A DNA stretch of 64,000 nt from Pseudochryseolinea flava (GCF_003286915.1 NZ_QMFY01000012.1:1-64000); one strand, 5' to 3'. Shown: positions 45,301 through 53,626, numbered from the stretch's first letter. Made by a program: numbers and translations. The notes: generated by a model from the letters alone, not told the origin.

Positions 45301-45579
45301 TGTAACAACCAATAGGCTGATGATAGCAAGGGCTTGAAACGGTATTCTGTTTTGAAGGATGTTATAGAGAATAGTAACAAGGAGTCCGAAACATCCGGAG
45401 ACGAGAAGCGCTGGGGCGAGCCACTCCGCCTCGTTGAAGTGTTTCAAAAACAAAGCTTGCGACGCCACACTAAGGGTCGCTAAAAATACCCCCATGAAAA
45501 AACTCATGATAAGAAGTAAGCCTACACGACCTACCTCAGGGTGCTCAATATCTAGGGTTCTTAAGATATAAGACTTCAT
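42391..45579 (-). CDS. ATP/ADP translocase-like MFS protein fused to HEAT repeats and a cNMP-binding domain
   Basis: About 11-12 transmembrane helices fill residues 20-420, in the MFS/NTT-like arrangement of Npt-type nucleotide translocases (VGLLLIMSFFMGVFLATL; VFWGSFSRMFNIKQSKRLVG). A helical HEAT-repeat region (about 470-900) contains RILAAKLLRRLLGP and PKVRFEALQTARKV. The C-terminal 120 residues look like a cyclic-nucleotide-binding beta-roll (ILIVAHGEVRLNYNG, GGVYGELFQDGAV). True ATP/ADP exchange cannot be assumed. It is the first gene of the six-gene operon, 12 bases before the TIR gene, and divergent from the PorE-like gene. Confidence 0.88.
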   Translation of the reverse strand: MKSYILRTLDIEHPEVGRVGLLLIMSFFMGVFLATLSVASQALFLKHFNEAEWLAPALLVSGCFGLLVTILYNILQNRIPFQALAIISLLVVTAVTAFIEFGEGFFKDPDTIFFVGFVALIPFTFLLFLVFWGSFSRMFNIKQSKRLVGTVDLGAMVASFLAFFSIPQINELDYFKNHEEHLYTISLVAVILFLVTFIYLSIRHLTKGKTFAQEKAMYQKLGVTDFFKNRYIFFMSFFIIASMIAINFVDYSYLTVINMEFAANPQDLANFISYFEATVVVFGFLFQIFATDYIIKQYGMKVSLMVNPILIALFITVALVLGNVFGYTKSAENEFFFYFFMTIALCKLIIRSLKDSLDNPTFKLYLLPIESNIRIDVQTKIEGIVTAFASVIAGGLIILITRVDFFDLIFICLFTLPILVAWYYSTGKLHTNYQYTLHGTLVRNKRKTALKSEKEYNVSRVLEKEVNSSVEEKVVYALKLMEKLEPALFENTVTRLSSSESKTLKAWAVRKIEELGLTPGTDKSEIRTLAERASGEIEDSDVLSISPEKLLRMSKSSKQSDRILAAKLLRRLLGPKTIFVLLELLRDADPKVRFEALQTARKVKRNETWPILIELLGSPTYSHHAAAALKEVGESVLPTLEAAFHKSGQNEMVMLRIVQIMGRIGGRYSLQLLWKKTDYPDKRIVKQILFSLRFINYHAMNREARDVVNLLESEMSKAIWNLAAIHELPNEKHFEYLKDALKEEATENYDQIYMLLSILYDPQSVQLVRENIETGDPDNIAFAMELLDLFIDPELKPKLLPLLDDLDINEKLTQLQIHFPRENYNPIQVINYILNRDFNLNNRWTKVCAVHASAFISDFRVSRGLVAQMFNADRLLQETAAWVIYNKDQKAYHAIAERLPERDKKFLDSSIENNQLLDGLDDGFFLWIELILFIKQIPAFKNIHGSLISDLADKVHPIDLEFSETLKLTADDEINTPILIVAHGEVRLNYNGLEVTTLKKGGVYGELFQDGAVSKITTITATERSVVFKINLMDFYFVMANHHELVQGLIKNITDRPEVVQA

Positions 45580-45805
45580 AAAATCCGCCTCATAACGCTA
45601 AAATTCGACATATTCCAACGAAAATCCTACAAAGCGGTTTAATTTTAGGTAGACATAACACTTATTAAGGGTGTACATAAAGATGTGGTGTAACTGGATG
45701 GGTTCAAATGAATTGATCCTCTGGTGTTTGTAATATTAAGGGGTAAAATCGCTATTTTAAACCTGCATAATCTTTGTAGTATTGATCCAAAATCAAATTT
45801 GCCTT
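45580..45805. promoter_or_regulatory. Divergent promoter region of the six-gene operon and the PorE-like gene
   Basis: 226 bases separate two divergent starts. A TAATCTTTG box (45768-45776), similar to the Bacteroidetes -7 element TAnnTTTG but with one extra base, lies 30 bases before the PorE-like ATG. I see no convincing operator. Transcription of the whole 28854-45579 block most likely starts here. Confidence 0.45.
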
Positions 45806-48124
45806 ATGGTAAAGCATGCAATCTGTCTTTTCTTTCTTACTTTTTTAACGTTATCCCTATACGCACAAGGGGGTAAAGCGGTCGCGGAAGGCGATCGCCT
45901 TTTTGGTGTTAAAAGTTATGACGCCGCGCTGGCAAAATACCTGGAAGCCATTCAGGCTGGGGAAAAAGACCCAATGATCCATTATAAAGTGGCCGTCTGC
46001 TATCAGAAGTCTCCAGAGCTTTCGGAGCAAATCAAAGCTATTCCTTATTATGAACATGCCCTTCAACATGCGCAAGGTCTGCCTAATACATTATACTACG
46101 ACCTTGGCGACATATACTTGAAAGATGAGAACATTCAGAAAGCCATTGAAAACTTTTCGAAGTTTCGTGAGCTGAGCAACAAGGCCGACAAGAAAGTGAT
46201 GGCGCTCGCCGACGATGCGATCAGAACGTGTAACAATGCCCAAGCTTTGATGTCTGTTCCGCGTAACTTCAAAGTGAACTACTTTAATGCGATGGTGAAT
46301 ACAAAATTCACTGAGTATAACCCGGTAGTGTCTGCCGACGAAAGTATCATGGCCTACACTGCGCTTCGCCCGAACACCGGCAAAACCAGAACAGGTGATA
46401 AGTTCATTGAAGAAATTTACATTTCGTATAACACCAATGGATCCTGGTCTGAACCGAAAGTGATTCCTATCGCGCACGATTACAACGTAGGGACTGCTGG
46501 TATTTCTGCCGACGGACAGAAAATGCTAATCTTCATGGGAGGAGCGACCGATCCGGGAGGCGTATTTCAAATCAACAGGTCCGGCGAAAGCTGGTCGAAG
46601 CCAAGTCTTCTAGCGCCGACTATCAATACACCAAAATTTCTGGAATCAACAGCGAGCATTACGCCCGATGGCAAAACGATTTACTTTGCCAGCGACAGGT
46701 TGGGAGGTCAAGGTGGATTGGATATTTACAAAACATCGTTACAGCCTAACAATACTTGGTCTACACCTGTAAACCTCGGACCGGAAGTGAATTCGAAAGC
46801 CAATGAAGATGCACCTTTCATTCACCCTGATCAAAAGACATTATTCTTCACTTCGGATGGTCATAACTCGATGGGTGGTCGTGATATTTTCATGACGAAG
46901 CTTGTGGGAACAAAATGGACGTCGCCAGAGAACATGGGCTATCCCGTAAACACGACAGCAAACGATAACTACTTTACGTTGATTGCTGACGGTACGCGCG
47001 CGTACTTCTCTTCCGATCGCAAAGGTGGTCATGGTGGACAGGATATTTATTATCTGGACTTACCAGCAGAATCTGCAAACATTCCGCTCACAATGATCAA
47101 GGGTAAAATTCTGAACGCAGAAACCCTTAAGCCAATGCCGACAAAGATTTATTTGATCGATAATGAGACTGACAAAAAGTTGGATTTCGTGTATGATCCA
47201 GATCCGGAAACAGGTAACTACTTGATCATTCTTCCTCCCGCTAAGAATTACGACATGATCATTGAATCGGAAGGTTTCTTGCCGTATACATTGAATATCA
47301 ATGTTCCGAATCAAACGTATTTCTATGAGCTGTATCAGATGATCTATTTGAAAACGATCAAACAGTTTGATGTTGTGGTAGGTCAGGAAGTACAAGTAAA
47401 GAATGCCTTCTATGACACGGATCAAGATGTAAAGGCCGACCTTCGTAAAACACATGAAGCTAAACTGGTGCAAGGTGGCAACGTGGATGTATATGACATG
47501 ATGCTCGACCTGATGGCAGCCAATGATAAAGAAGGTATTGATTATTTGACAGACCTCATCAACTTGAAAGATCCTATCGAAGAAGTAAACTTTGACGAAT
47601 CTAAGAACGCGAATATCGAAGTAGCCAGTAGAACATACTACTACGACGAAAGTGATGAAAGTAAATTTGAGCAAAAGCAAGTTGATGGGAAAACGATCTT
47701 CTCATTGCCGACTTTCATGGTGAAAGAGGAGATTCAGAAACAAAAAGCGCAAGGACAGAAGAAGTCAAACTTCGATAAAGCAGCCCTTACAAAGTTTGTG
47801 AAGATATACTTTGATGCTGGTAAGAGTGATTTGAAAACGCAGTACAACGCGCCGTTGGATGTTATCCTTGCCGAACTCGCAAAATATCCCGATCTCGGCG
47901 TTGAAATATCGGGATTTGCTTCAGCGGAAGGTTCTGAGGATTTGAATCGTGAGTTGTCCAACAAGCGTGCGATCTCAGTGCTTGACTACTTTAACCACAA
48001 GGGTGTTGTTCGTCGACGCATCGTGGCAAAAGGATATGGCGCTTCGAAAGATGTGGCCACCTCGAAGGAGGAAGGACGACGGGTAGAGGTTCGTATTGTA
48101 GATCTCAACGCTGTTGCGAAATAA
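45806..48124 (+). CDS. PorE-like TPR / PD40 propeller / OmpA-domain protein
   Basis: Layout: signal peptide (to about residue 22, LSLYAQG), TPR region (about 25-150, KYLEAIQAGEKDPMIHYKVA), PD40/WD40-like propeller (about 165-430, with DGKTIYFASDRLGGQGGLDIY repeats), a carboxypeptidase-regulatory-like segment (about 435-520) and a C-terminal OmpA peptidoglycan-binding domain (about 655-765, KIYFDAGKSDLKTQYN; LSNKRAISVLDYF). This is the order in T9SS PorE, which tethers the secretion machinery to peptidoglycan. Bacteroidetes have several such paralogues, so it may serve another envelope system. ATG at 45806 replaces a TTG-led start at 45782. Confidence 0.85.
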   Translation: MVKHAICLFFLTFLTLSLYAQGGKAVAEGDRLFGVKSYDAALAKYLEAIQAGEKDPMIHYKVAVCYQKSPELSEQIKAIPYYEHALQHAQGLPNTLYYDLGDIYLKDENIQKAIENFSKFRELSNKADKKVMALADDAIRTCNNAQALMSVPRNFKVNYFNAMVNTKFTEYNPVVSADESIMAYTALRPNTGKTRTGDKFIEEIYISYNTNGSWSEPKVIPIAHDYNVGTAGISADGQKMLIFMGGATDPGGVFQINRSGESWSKPSLLAPTINTPKFLESTASITPDGKTIYFASDRLGGQGGLDIYKTSLQPNNTWSTPVNLGPEVNSKANEDAPFIHPDQKTLFFTSDGHNSMGGRDIFMTKLVGTKWTSPENMGYPVNTTANDNYFTLIADGTRAYFSSDRKGGHGGQDIYYLDLPAESANIPLTMIKGKILNAETLKPMPTKIYLIDNETDKKLDFVYDPDPETGNYLIILPPAKNYDMIIESEGFLPYTLNINVPNQTYFYELYQMIYLKTIKQFDVVVGQEVQVKNAFYDTDQDVKADLRKTHEAKLVQGGNVDVYDMMLDLMAANDKEGIDYLTDLINLKDPIEEVNFDESKNANIEVASRTYYYDESDESKFEQKQVDGKTIFSLPTFMVKEEIQKQKAQGQKKSNFDKAALTKFVKIYFDAGKSDLKTQYNAPLDVILAELAKYPDLGVEISGFASAEGSEDLNRELSNKRAISVLDYFNHKGVVRRRIVAKGYGASKDVATSKEEGRRVEVRIVDLNAVAK

Positions 48125-48140
48125 GGATTTGTTCACAGAA

Positions 48141-48169
48141 AAAGCTCGACATGTAGTCGGGCTTTTTTT
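48141..48169 (+). terminator. Rho-independent terminator after the PorE-like gene
   Basis: AAAGCTCGAC (48141-48150) pairs with GTCGGGCTTT (48156-48165) around a 5-base loop with one T-G wobble, and runs into a T-tract. It lies 17 bases after the stop and just before the start of the next gene. Confidence 0.85.
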
Positions 48170-48185
48170 ATGTTTGATCAGCACT

Positions 48186-48725
48186 ATGAAAAAAGTACTT
48201 CTCGTTAGTTTGATTGTCGCAATGTTTTCCTGCGATGAAAAAGAAAAAGAACACGCAGATCCGTTGACAACCTCACTGCGTGTCTCTACCTGGAAGGTGA
48301 AGCAAGCTGATGTGATTGAAAATGGTGTCGTCGTGGAAACATTGTTGCCTGACGCGGACATGAAAGACGTATACCTGACATTTACCGACAATACCAAGAT
48401 TTACCTTGGTAACGGCAGCTGCGGCGAGTGGAAAACGAAAGAGGGACGATTACAATTTAAAATCTATGGGCAGCAGGTTGTTCCAGGTTTGTGTCAAGAT
48501 GCGAACGCCAGTAGGATATACCTGAATGATAGTAATGTAAAATTGCCGGATCATGCGAAACTGGAGATAGACGGACTGGGTGGAGCTTTGTCATATTTCG
48601 ACAATCATATTCAGTGGAGTGAAGTGATCGAAGGCATTGCCGACGGTGAACTATCCGTGCGGATTCAGTATGAACGTACCCAATACGCCGTTACGCCAAC
48701 TTCGGGTTGCTGCGCAAAACTATGA
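48186..48725 (+). CDS. Hypothetical lipoprotein (179 aa)
   Basis: MKKVLLVSLIVAMFSCDEKEKE is a lipoprotein signal with the lipobox cysteine at about residue 16. The mature part looks like a small beta-rich lipocalin-like domain (WKVKQADVIENGVVVETLL; VYLTFTDNTKIYLG) and ends with a CC pair (TSGCCAKL). No known family. The frame opens at 48114 but starts at 48186 with the signal peptide. Its last 6 bases overlap the queA end on the other strand. Confidence 0.7.
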   Translation: MKKVLLVSLIVAMFSCDEKEKEHADPLTTSLRVSTWKVKQADVIENGVVVETLLPDADMKDVYLTFTDNTKIYLGNGSCGEWKTKEGRLQFKIYGQQVVPGLCQDANASRIYLNDSNVKLPDHAKLEIDGLGGALSYFDNHIQWSEVIEGIADGELSVRIQYERTQYAVTPTSGCCAKL

Positions 48726-49919
48726 GGATATGCTGGGGAGTAACAGAGAACTGTCGCCATAACTCAAAAAACGATAGTCGTTTGTCATGGCTTCATGGTA
48801 TATTTTTTTCCAATCGTCACCGACGAGCGCAGCTACCAACAATATCAATGTAGATCCGGGTTGGTGAAAGTTTGTGATCAATCCATCACACATTCGGAAT
48901 TGATAGCCCGGCATGATAAAAATGGATGTCTCACCTGTGAGCATGTCAATACCTTTTTTGTCCATTTGCTGTAAAATTCTTTCTAGTATTTGGGTGCGAG
49001 TCGCACTTTGTTTAATGGTGTAGGGTTCATCTTGATGAATCGAAAACGAAGCGGCGGGATCGTTTAATAACCTCACACCAAACCAGTATAAACTTTCCAG
49101 CGTGCGCATAGCCGTTGTTCCTACTGGGACAATAAAATGATTCGCCTTTAACAAATTTATGATCGTTTCTCTGCGCACAATGATTTGCTCTTCGTGCATC
49201 GTATGTTCAGAAGCAACTTCAGCTTTAACGGGTTGGAAAGTTCCGGCGCTTACGTGCAACGTGACGAAGTCTGTACTCATTTTTTGCTGCTGAATCGCGG
49301 AGAGAATTTTGTCCGTGAAGTGTAGGCCTGCCGTCGGGGCAGCAACAGCGCCGTCGTGATGCGCGTACACAGTCTGGTAGCGCTCTTTATCGCTGCTCTC
49401 AACATCACGCTTTAAATAGGGTGGGAGAGGTGTTTCTCCTGATAACGACACAATCTCGGCGAACGACTGCGAGCTATTCCATCGAAACTCAACAACACCT
49501 TTTTCACGATCGATCAAATGTGCTTCAAGTGTCGTACTGCCCAACTTCTTTTGAAGAATAGTTCCTGTTGTCCATTTCTTTAAGTTGCCAATCGTGCATT
49601 GCCATGTTGCCGATGGATGTGCTATCATCGCTTCAACGACTAGTGTTGACGGAAGTAACGGGTGCAACAGAAAAGTTTCGATCGACGCACCTGTCTCTTT
49701 TGTGAAATGTAAGCGCGCCGGGATCACTTTTGTATCATTAAAGACAAGGAAACTATTGGACGGTAAAAAGTCTAGGATGTTTCGGAAAGCAGCATGCTCA
49801 ATTTGTCCAGCCTGATATACCAATAACTTTGAATCATCTCTTTTTTCAAGCGGAAATTTGGCGATACGCTCGTGTGGTAGATCGTAAGTATAATCTTTTA
49901 TGAAAAGCTGCGGCTTCAT
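48720..49919 (-). CDS. queA: S-adenosylmethionine:tRNA ribosyltransferase-isomerase (queuosine synthesis)
   Basis: Transfers the ribosyl part of SAM to 7-aminomethyl-7-deazaguanine in tRNA, giving epoxyqueuosine. Conserved segments: YDLPHERIAKFPLEKRDDSKLL at the start, LVFNDTKVIPARL, YQTVYAHHDGAVAAPTAGLHFT (active-site region) and GLITNFHQPGSTLILLVAAL near the C-terminus. At 399 residues it is longer than the 340-350 of proteobacterial forms, as in other Bacteroidetes. No other queuosine gene is in the window. Confidence 0.95.
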   Translation of the reverse strand: MKPQLFIKDYTYDLPHERIAKFPLEKRDDSKLLVYQAGQIEHAAFRNILDFLPSNSFLVFNDTKVIPARLHFTKETGASIETFLLHPLLPSTLVVEAMIAHPSATWQCTIGNLKKWTTGTILQKKLGSTTLEAHLIDREKGVVEFRWNSSQSFAEIVSLSGETPLPPYLKRDVESSDKERYQTVYAHHDGAVAAPTAGLHFTDKILSAIQQQKMSTDFVTLHVSAGTFQPVKAEVASEHTMHEEQIIVRRETIINLLKANHFIVPVGTTAMRTLESLYWFGVRLLNDPAASFSIHQDEPYTIKQSATRTQILERILQQMDKKGIDMLTGETSIFIMPGYQFRMCDGLITNFHQPGSTLILLVAALVGDDWKKIYHEAMTNDYRFLSYGDSSLLLPSISS

Positions 49920-49995
49920 GTTTGGCTGACGATATGATTCTTAATCTTTGCTCCAAAGTTAATGCGAAAACATTATTTTCGTTCTTTTTAATTCC

Positions 49996-51054
49996 ATGGC
50001 GCTTCAAACATCACTTGATAAAAGGGTCTTCCATTTCAATTTCAATGCACGGACGTCGCGCGGTGCAATGCAAGAAAAGGTCTCGTGGTTTGTCAAGTTG
50101 TGGGATGACGCGGCAGATCATGTAATCGGCATCGGTGAATGTGGTCCGCTACAGGGGCTAAGCGTCGATGATAGACCTGATCTTGATAGCATACTACGAA
50201 ATACGTTATTGCAATTTGAAGGTCGTGCTTTTGAACAAACTACATTGGACGATGTAATGTCGTTGTTGCCGGAGGAATTTCCTTCTATTCGATTTGCCAT
50301 TGAAACAGCATGGCTTGATCTCGTCAACGGCGGTCAACGTACAATCTTTAACAATGATTTTCATCGTGGTACGCCCATCGCTATCAACGGCCTCATCTGG
50401 ATGGGTGATCTGGATTTTACAATTAGTCAAATCGATAAGAAAGTACAGCAAGGATTCTCCTGCATTAAATTGAAGGTTGGTGGACTTGATTTTGACAAGG
50501 AGTGTGGCGTATTGGCCTACATTCGAAAGCAATATGCCAATCACAAAATAACGCTCAGGCTGGATGCTAATGGCGCGTTCACTGTCGATGATGCGCTCCT
50601 CAAGTTAAAGGCGCTGAGCAAGTTCGATATACATTCCATTGAACAACCAATTAAGCCTGGCTTGCCGGAAATGGAAGTGTTGTGTAGGACGTCGCCCATA
50701 GCCATCGCGTTGGATGAAGAATTGATTGGCGTAAAATCATCCGCACGCATTTCACTGCTACACCGACTGAAGCCACAGTACATCATTTTAAAACCATCGC
50801 TTCATGGTGGCTTAAGCGGAAGTGCCGAATGGATTTCCATTGCCGAACACCTAGGAATAGGATGGTGGATTACATCTGCATTGGAATCTAATATTGGTTT
50901 GAACGCAATTTGTCAGTTTACGGCCAATTATGTCACAAACATTCCGCAAGGACTTGGAACGGGAGCAATCTATGAAAACAATATCGCGTCACCTTTAGAG
51001 GTAGTAAATGGACAGATCAGATATAATGCTGATAAATTATGGGATAACTTTTAG
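49996..51054 (+). CDS. menC: o-Succinylbenzoate synthase (menaquinone synthesis), enolase superfamily
   Basis: Dehydrates SHCHC to o-succinylbenzoate. The enolase-superfamily residues are in place: the catalytic lysine in CIKLKVGG (about 155-162), metal ligands in LRLDANGAF, SIEQPI and ALDEE, and the second lysine in ILKPS. WWITSALESNIGLNA is the usual C-terminal substrate loop. At 352 residues it is complete. Dipeptide epimerases are close relatives, so the exact reaction is probable but not proven; other men genes are not nearby. Confidence 0.85.
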   Translation: MALQTSLDKRVFHFNFNARTSRGAMQEKVSWFVKLWDDAADHVIGIGECGPLQGLSVDDRPDLDSILRNTLLQFEGRAFEQTTLDDVMSLLPEEFPSIRFAIETAWLDLVNGGQRTIFNNDFHRGTPIAINGLIWMGDLDFTISQIDKKVQQGFSCIKLKVGGLDFDKECGVLAYIRKQYANHKITLRLDANGAFTVDDALLKLKALSKFDIHSIEQPIKPGLPEMEVLCRTSPIAIALDEELIGVKSSARISLLHRLKPQYIILKPSLHGGLSGSAEWISIAEHLGIGWWITSALESNIGLNAICQFTANYVTNIPQGLGTGAIYENNIASPLEVVNGQIRYNADKLWDNF

Positions 51055-51080
51055 AAAGACGCACGTTAGCGTTTTTGAAT

Positions 51081-51707
51081 ATGGGACTAGATATTTATCA
51101 CTGTAAAGCATCCTTAGAGCGTCCAGAAGAAAGTGCGTTGTTTGCTGGAGATGCTTACATACTTGAAGAAGATTATTCTTATTTCGATGTCGACTTTCAT
51201 TACTTCGCACCATTTAGTCAAATGATCGACGTGCCTAGGATTGGCAAGACCATTTATTTTCCAAAAAGTGCACGTTATGCGGATATGATAAAGAAATCTG
51301 TTCTTATTGACGATAAATGTGAAATTCTTTTGGTGCCAAACGAAATCGAAATGGTTGATAGATTGGAGGCGTTCGTTGAGCGTAATCATTTGAGTCATTT
51401 GCTGCGTCACCGTTTCGATATGCTAGGTTGGACACAGTTTGATCTATATGATCATGAGTCAAAATTCGGGTTCTATTCCCTAGAGGTTGGCTATCAAAGA
51501 AAAGGCATGAGGCCTGATAAATTCTGGAAAAGATTCATGTCGGATGACGTATACAATTTTACAACGCGCGACGATTTTGAATATGCTTTGAGTTGTGTTG
51601 AAAATAGAGTATTTCCTCCATCGGGGCACAACCAAATCCATTTGTTCAAGCGAGATTTTGTTGATGCCTATGAGCAGAATAGAAGCTGGTTGGCGTTAAG
51701 TTATTAG
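51081..51707 (+). CDS. Hypothetical protein (208 aa)
   Basis: No family recognised. It starts MGLDIYHCKASLERPEESAL, and openings of the MGLDIY type are common in uncharacterised phage- or plasmid-linked bacterial proteins. It is rich in aromatic and acidic residues (YILEEDYSYFDVDFHYF), has no signal peptide or membrane segment and no visible catalytic motif. ATG at 51081 is preferred over TTG at 51075. It opens a run of accessory-looking genes after menC. Confidence 0.65.
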   Translation: MGLDIYHCKASLERPEESALFAGDAYILEEDYSYFDVDFHYFAPFSQMIDVPRIGKTIYFPKSARYADMIKKSVLIDDKCEILLVPNEIEMVDRLEAFVERNHLSHLLRHRFDMLGWTQFDLYDHESKFGFYSLEVGYQRKGMRPDKFWKRFMSDDVYNFTTRDDFEYALSCVENRVFPPSGHNQIHLFKRDFVDAYEQNRSWLALSY

Positions 51708-51753
51708 TGGAATACGTTGGATCGTTATTGATATATTTAAGACCGATTCATCG

Positions 51754-52446
51754 ATGAATTTGATTCCAGAAGAGAAATTAGTTTGGTCACCGGTTGTTGC
51801 AAATACTCGGATGAACCGGGAGCGCAACGCGAGCGGTGTGAATAGCTATGAACAAGAGTTTGGATTTAGACCACAAGATTTTCTTCAGGAAAGAATCCAG
51901 CAGCGGGGCTTCGCTTCTTGGTTGGATCTGTGCAGCGGACAGGGTAAAGCGCTTGCCCAAGTAGCCTCATTATTCTGCACCATGGAAATTCAGAATAAAG
52001 CTAGACTTATTGGTGTTGATCTTTTGGCCAATGATTTAAATGTAAGCCAAGAGATAACATGCCTCCACTATGAAGTTTTGCCGATATTAGAATTTCAAAC
52101 GCAAGAGAGATTTGATCTGATCACTTGCGTTCATGGGCTGCACTATTTAGGTGATAAGCTTCAGGTAATCAGTAATGCAATTTCTTTTCTGATGCCCGAT
52201 GGTCTTTTTATCGGTAATCTCGACTTGAACAACTTTGCAGTAAATGGTCGAAAAGGTGATTCTGTTATTAAAAGGGAATTCAAGAAGAATAAAATTGAGT
52301 TTGATCAGCGTACACATATCGTCAAGAAGAATGGGAAGGCAATCATTAAATTTGATCTTCGTTATCTAGGCGCTGACGATACATATGGTCCGAATTATAC
52401 AGGACAGGAGTCGGTAACGTCTTATTACCAAGTGCCTCAAATCTGA
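51754..52446 (+). CDS. Class I SAM-dependent methyltransferase
   Basis: A Rossmann methyltransferase. SAM motif I is WLDLCSGQGKALAQV (about 49-63), motif II the acidic GVDLL, and motif III-IV FDLITCVHGLHYLGDK with post-motif FLMPDGLFIGNLDL. The substrate is unknown. Arg/Asn-rich N-terminal residues precede the domain. It lies 46 bases after the preceding unknown gene and 3 bases before the next, so it may belong to a small operon. Confidence 0.82.
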   Translation: MNLIPEEKLVWSPVVANTRMNRERNASGVNSYEQEFGFRPQDFLQERIQQRGFASWLDLCSGQGKALAQVASLFCTMEIQNKARLIGVDLLANDLNVSQEITCLHYEVLPILEFQTQERFDLITCVHGLHYLGDKLQVISNAISFLMPDGLFIGNLDLNNFAVNGRKGDSVIKREFKKNKIEFDQRTHIVKKNGKAIIKFDLRYLGADDTYGPNYTGQESVTSYYQVPQI

Positions 52447-52449
52447 TTT

Positions 52450-52977
52450 ATGATCTTGAAAGCTGTAATCATCAAAACGCGTGAAATCTCACGGTGCGTT
52501 CTTGTTACGATCGTGATTACAGGATGTCAATCAGAATCAAAGTGGCTTGCTGTTGAAAGCGAACTTCGCTATGGTAACGAAGAAATGGCTGATGAAATGG
52601 CTTTAACATTGCAGCGACTTAGGTCTTATGCAGAATGTAGCGACGATCATTTTCTTAGGGATTTTTATGAACGCAATTTGAAACTTGATTCTGCTAAAAA
52701 GTATCTACTGAGTTGTATCGACAAAGAACGAACGGATGACGAATTGCGGACTGTTTTGCGTGTATTCAAAGTGAAAGCATTTGCCGCACTTAGCCCGTAC
52801 ACGTCGATCGATGAAGCCGCTCGTTATATTTCGGCAGAGTTGATTTTTCTTAATGAACACGGTAGAGACTTGCCGCCCGGCCTACGCGAGGAATTTTATA
52901 AACATGTTATAGAGCGCTTTCATAAAATGACCTATGCGTGTTACTTTAGGCAGATGGGTATCGATAGTCCGTGCTAG
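52450..52977 (+). CDS. Hypothetical lipoprotein-like protein (175 aa)
   Basis: Starts 3 bases after the methyltransferase stop. The N-terminal basic stretch and hydrophobic run (CVLVTIVITGC, cysteine near 26) could be a lipoprotein signal, though the n-region is unusually long. The remainder is helical and charged (SELRYGNEEMADEMALTLQR; ERTDDELRTVLRVFKVKA). No known domain is visible. Confidence 0.6.
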   Translation: MILKAVIIKTREISRCVLVTIVITGCQSESKWLAVESELRYGNEEMADEMALTLQRLRSYAECSDDHFLRDFYERNLKLDSAKKYLLSCIDKERTDDELRTVLRVFKVKAFAALSPYTSIDEAARYISAELIFLNEHGRDLPPGLREEFYKHVIERFHKMTYACYFRQMGIDSPC

Positions 52978-53060
52978 TCCTGCGCAAGCGTATTGTTCGC
53001 TAGCCAAGTAGGACGAAAATTCGTTCGGTATTGGTACCTTTTTTTTCTACTAGAATAATC

Positions 53061-53621
53061 ATGCGTACAAATATCCTTTGGACAGGTAGGGAATATCATT
53101 CCATAGAGCACTGCTCGTTGCAATCGGTCGAAGATGGCTTCGAAGTTTCTTCAACCATTGTTGGTTATTATCAGAATACGATCTATAAAGTGGATTATCA
53201 TCTAGAGTTGAATGAGCGTTGGGAAACATTATCAATCAAGATAAATAGTAGTCTAAAGAATGTTCTTACTGAATATTCTTTCTATTCAGACGGTAAAGGG
53301 AATTGGAACGATCGCGATCATTCATTAGATCAATTCAAAGGTTGTGTTGATATAGATATTCCGCTTACGCCTTTCACCAATACATTGCCGATTAATAGAC
53401 TTGAACTCAAGGATGGTGAAGAGGCCGAGATTGACGTACTATACCTTGATTTGCTAGCCCAGGAAGTCCGCGCTGTCAAGCAGAAGTACAAACGATCTTC
53501 GAACCATGTGTATCACTATGAAAACATTCCGAACGACTTCGATGCCGATATCCAGGTCGACGACTTCGGATTAGTTACAGACTACCCAAAGCTATTTATC
53601 ATGACAGCGAAATCAACTTGA
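53061..53621 (+). CDS. Putative glycolipid-binding domain protein
   Basis: Resembles the PF06475 putative glycolipid-binding family, with the opening ILWTGREYHSIEHCSLQS, a VDYHLELNERWETLSI strand pair, and a late YHYENIPNDFDADIQVDDFGLVTDYP region. Members are about 180-200 residues, cytoplasmic, with a proposed beta-barrel binding lipids. The function is not established. ATG at 53061 begins the conserved part; the frame is open from 53031. The convergent regulator gene ends 5 bases away. Confidence 0.75.
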   Translation: MRTNILWTGREYHSIEHCSLQSVEDGFEVSSTIVGYYQNTIYKVDYHLELNERWETLSIKINSSLKNVLTEYSFYSDGKGNWNDRDHSLDQFKGCVDIDIPLTPFTNTLPINRLELKDGEEAEIDVLYLDLLAQEVRAVKQKYKRSSNHVYHYENIPNDFDADIQVDDFGLVTDYPKLFIMTAKST

Positions 53622-53626
53622 GATAA

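Noticed and set aside
47060-47680. 206-codon minus-strand frame opposite the PorE-like gene
   Set aside because: Lies fully inside a strongly supported gene; composition (Ile, Phe, Val, His) is typical of an antisense shadow.
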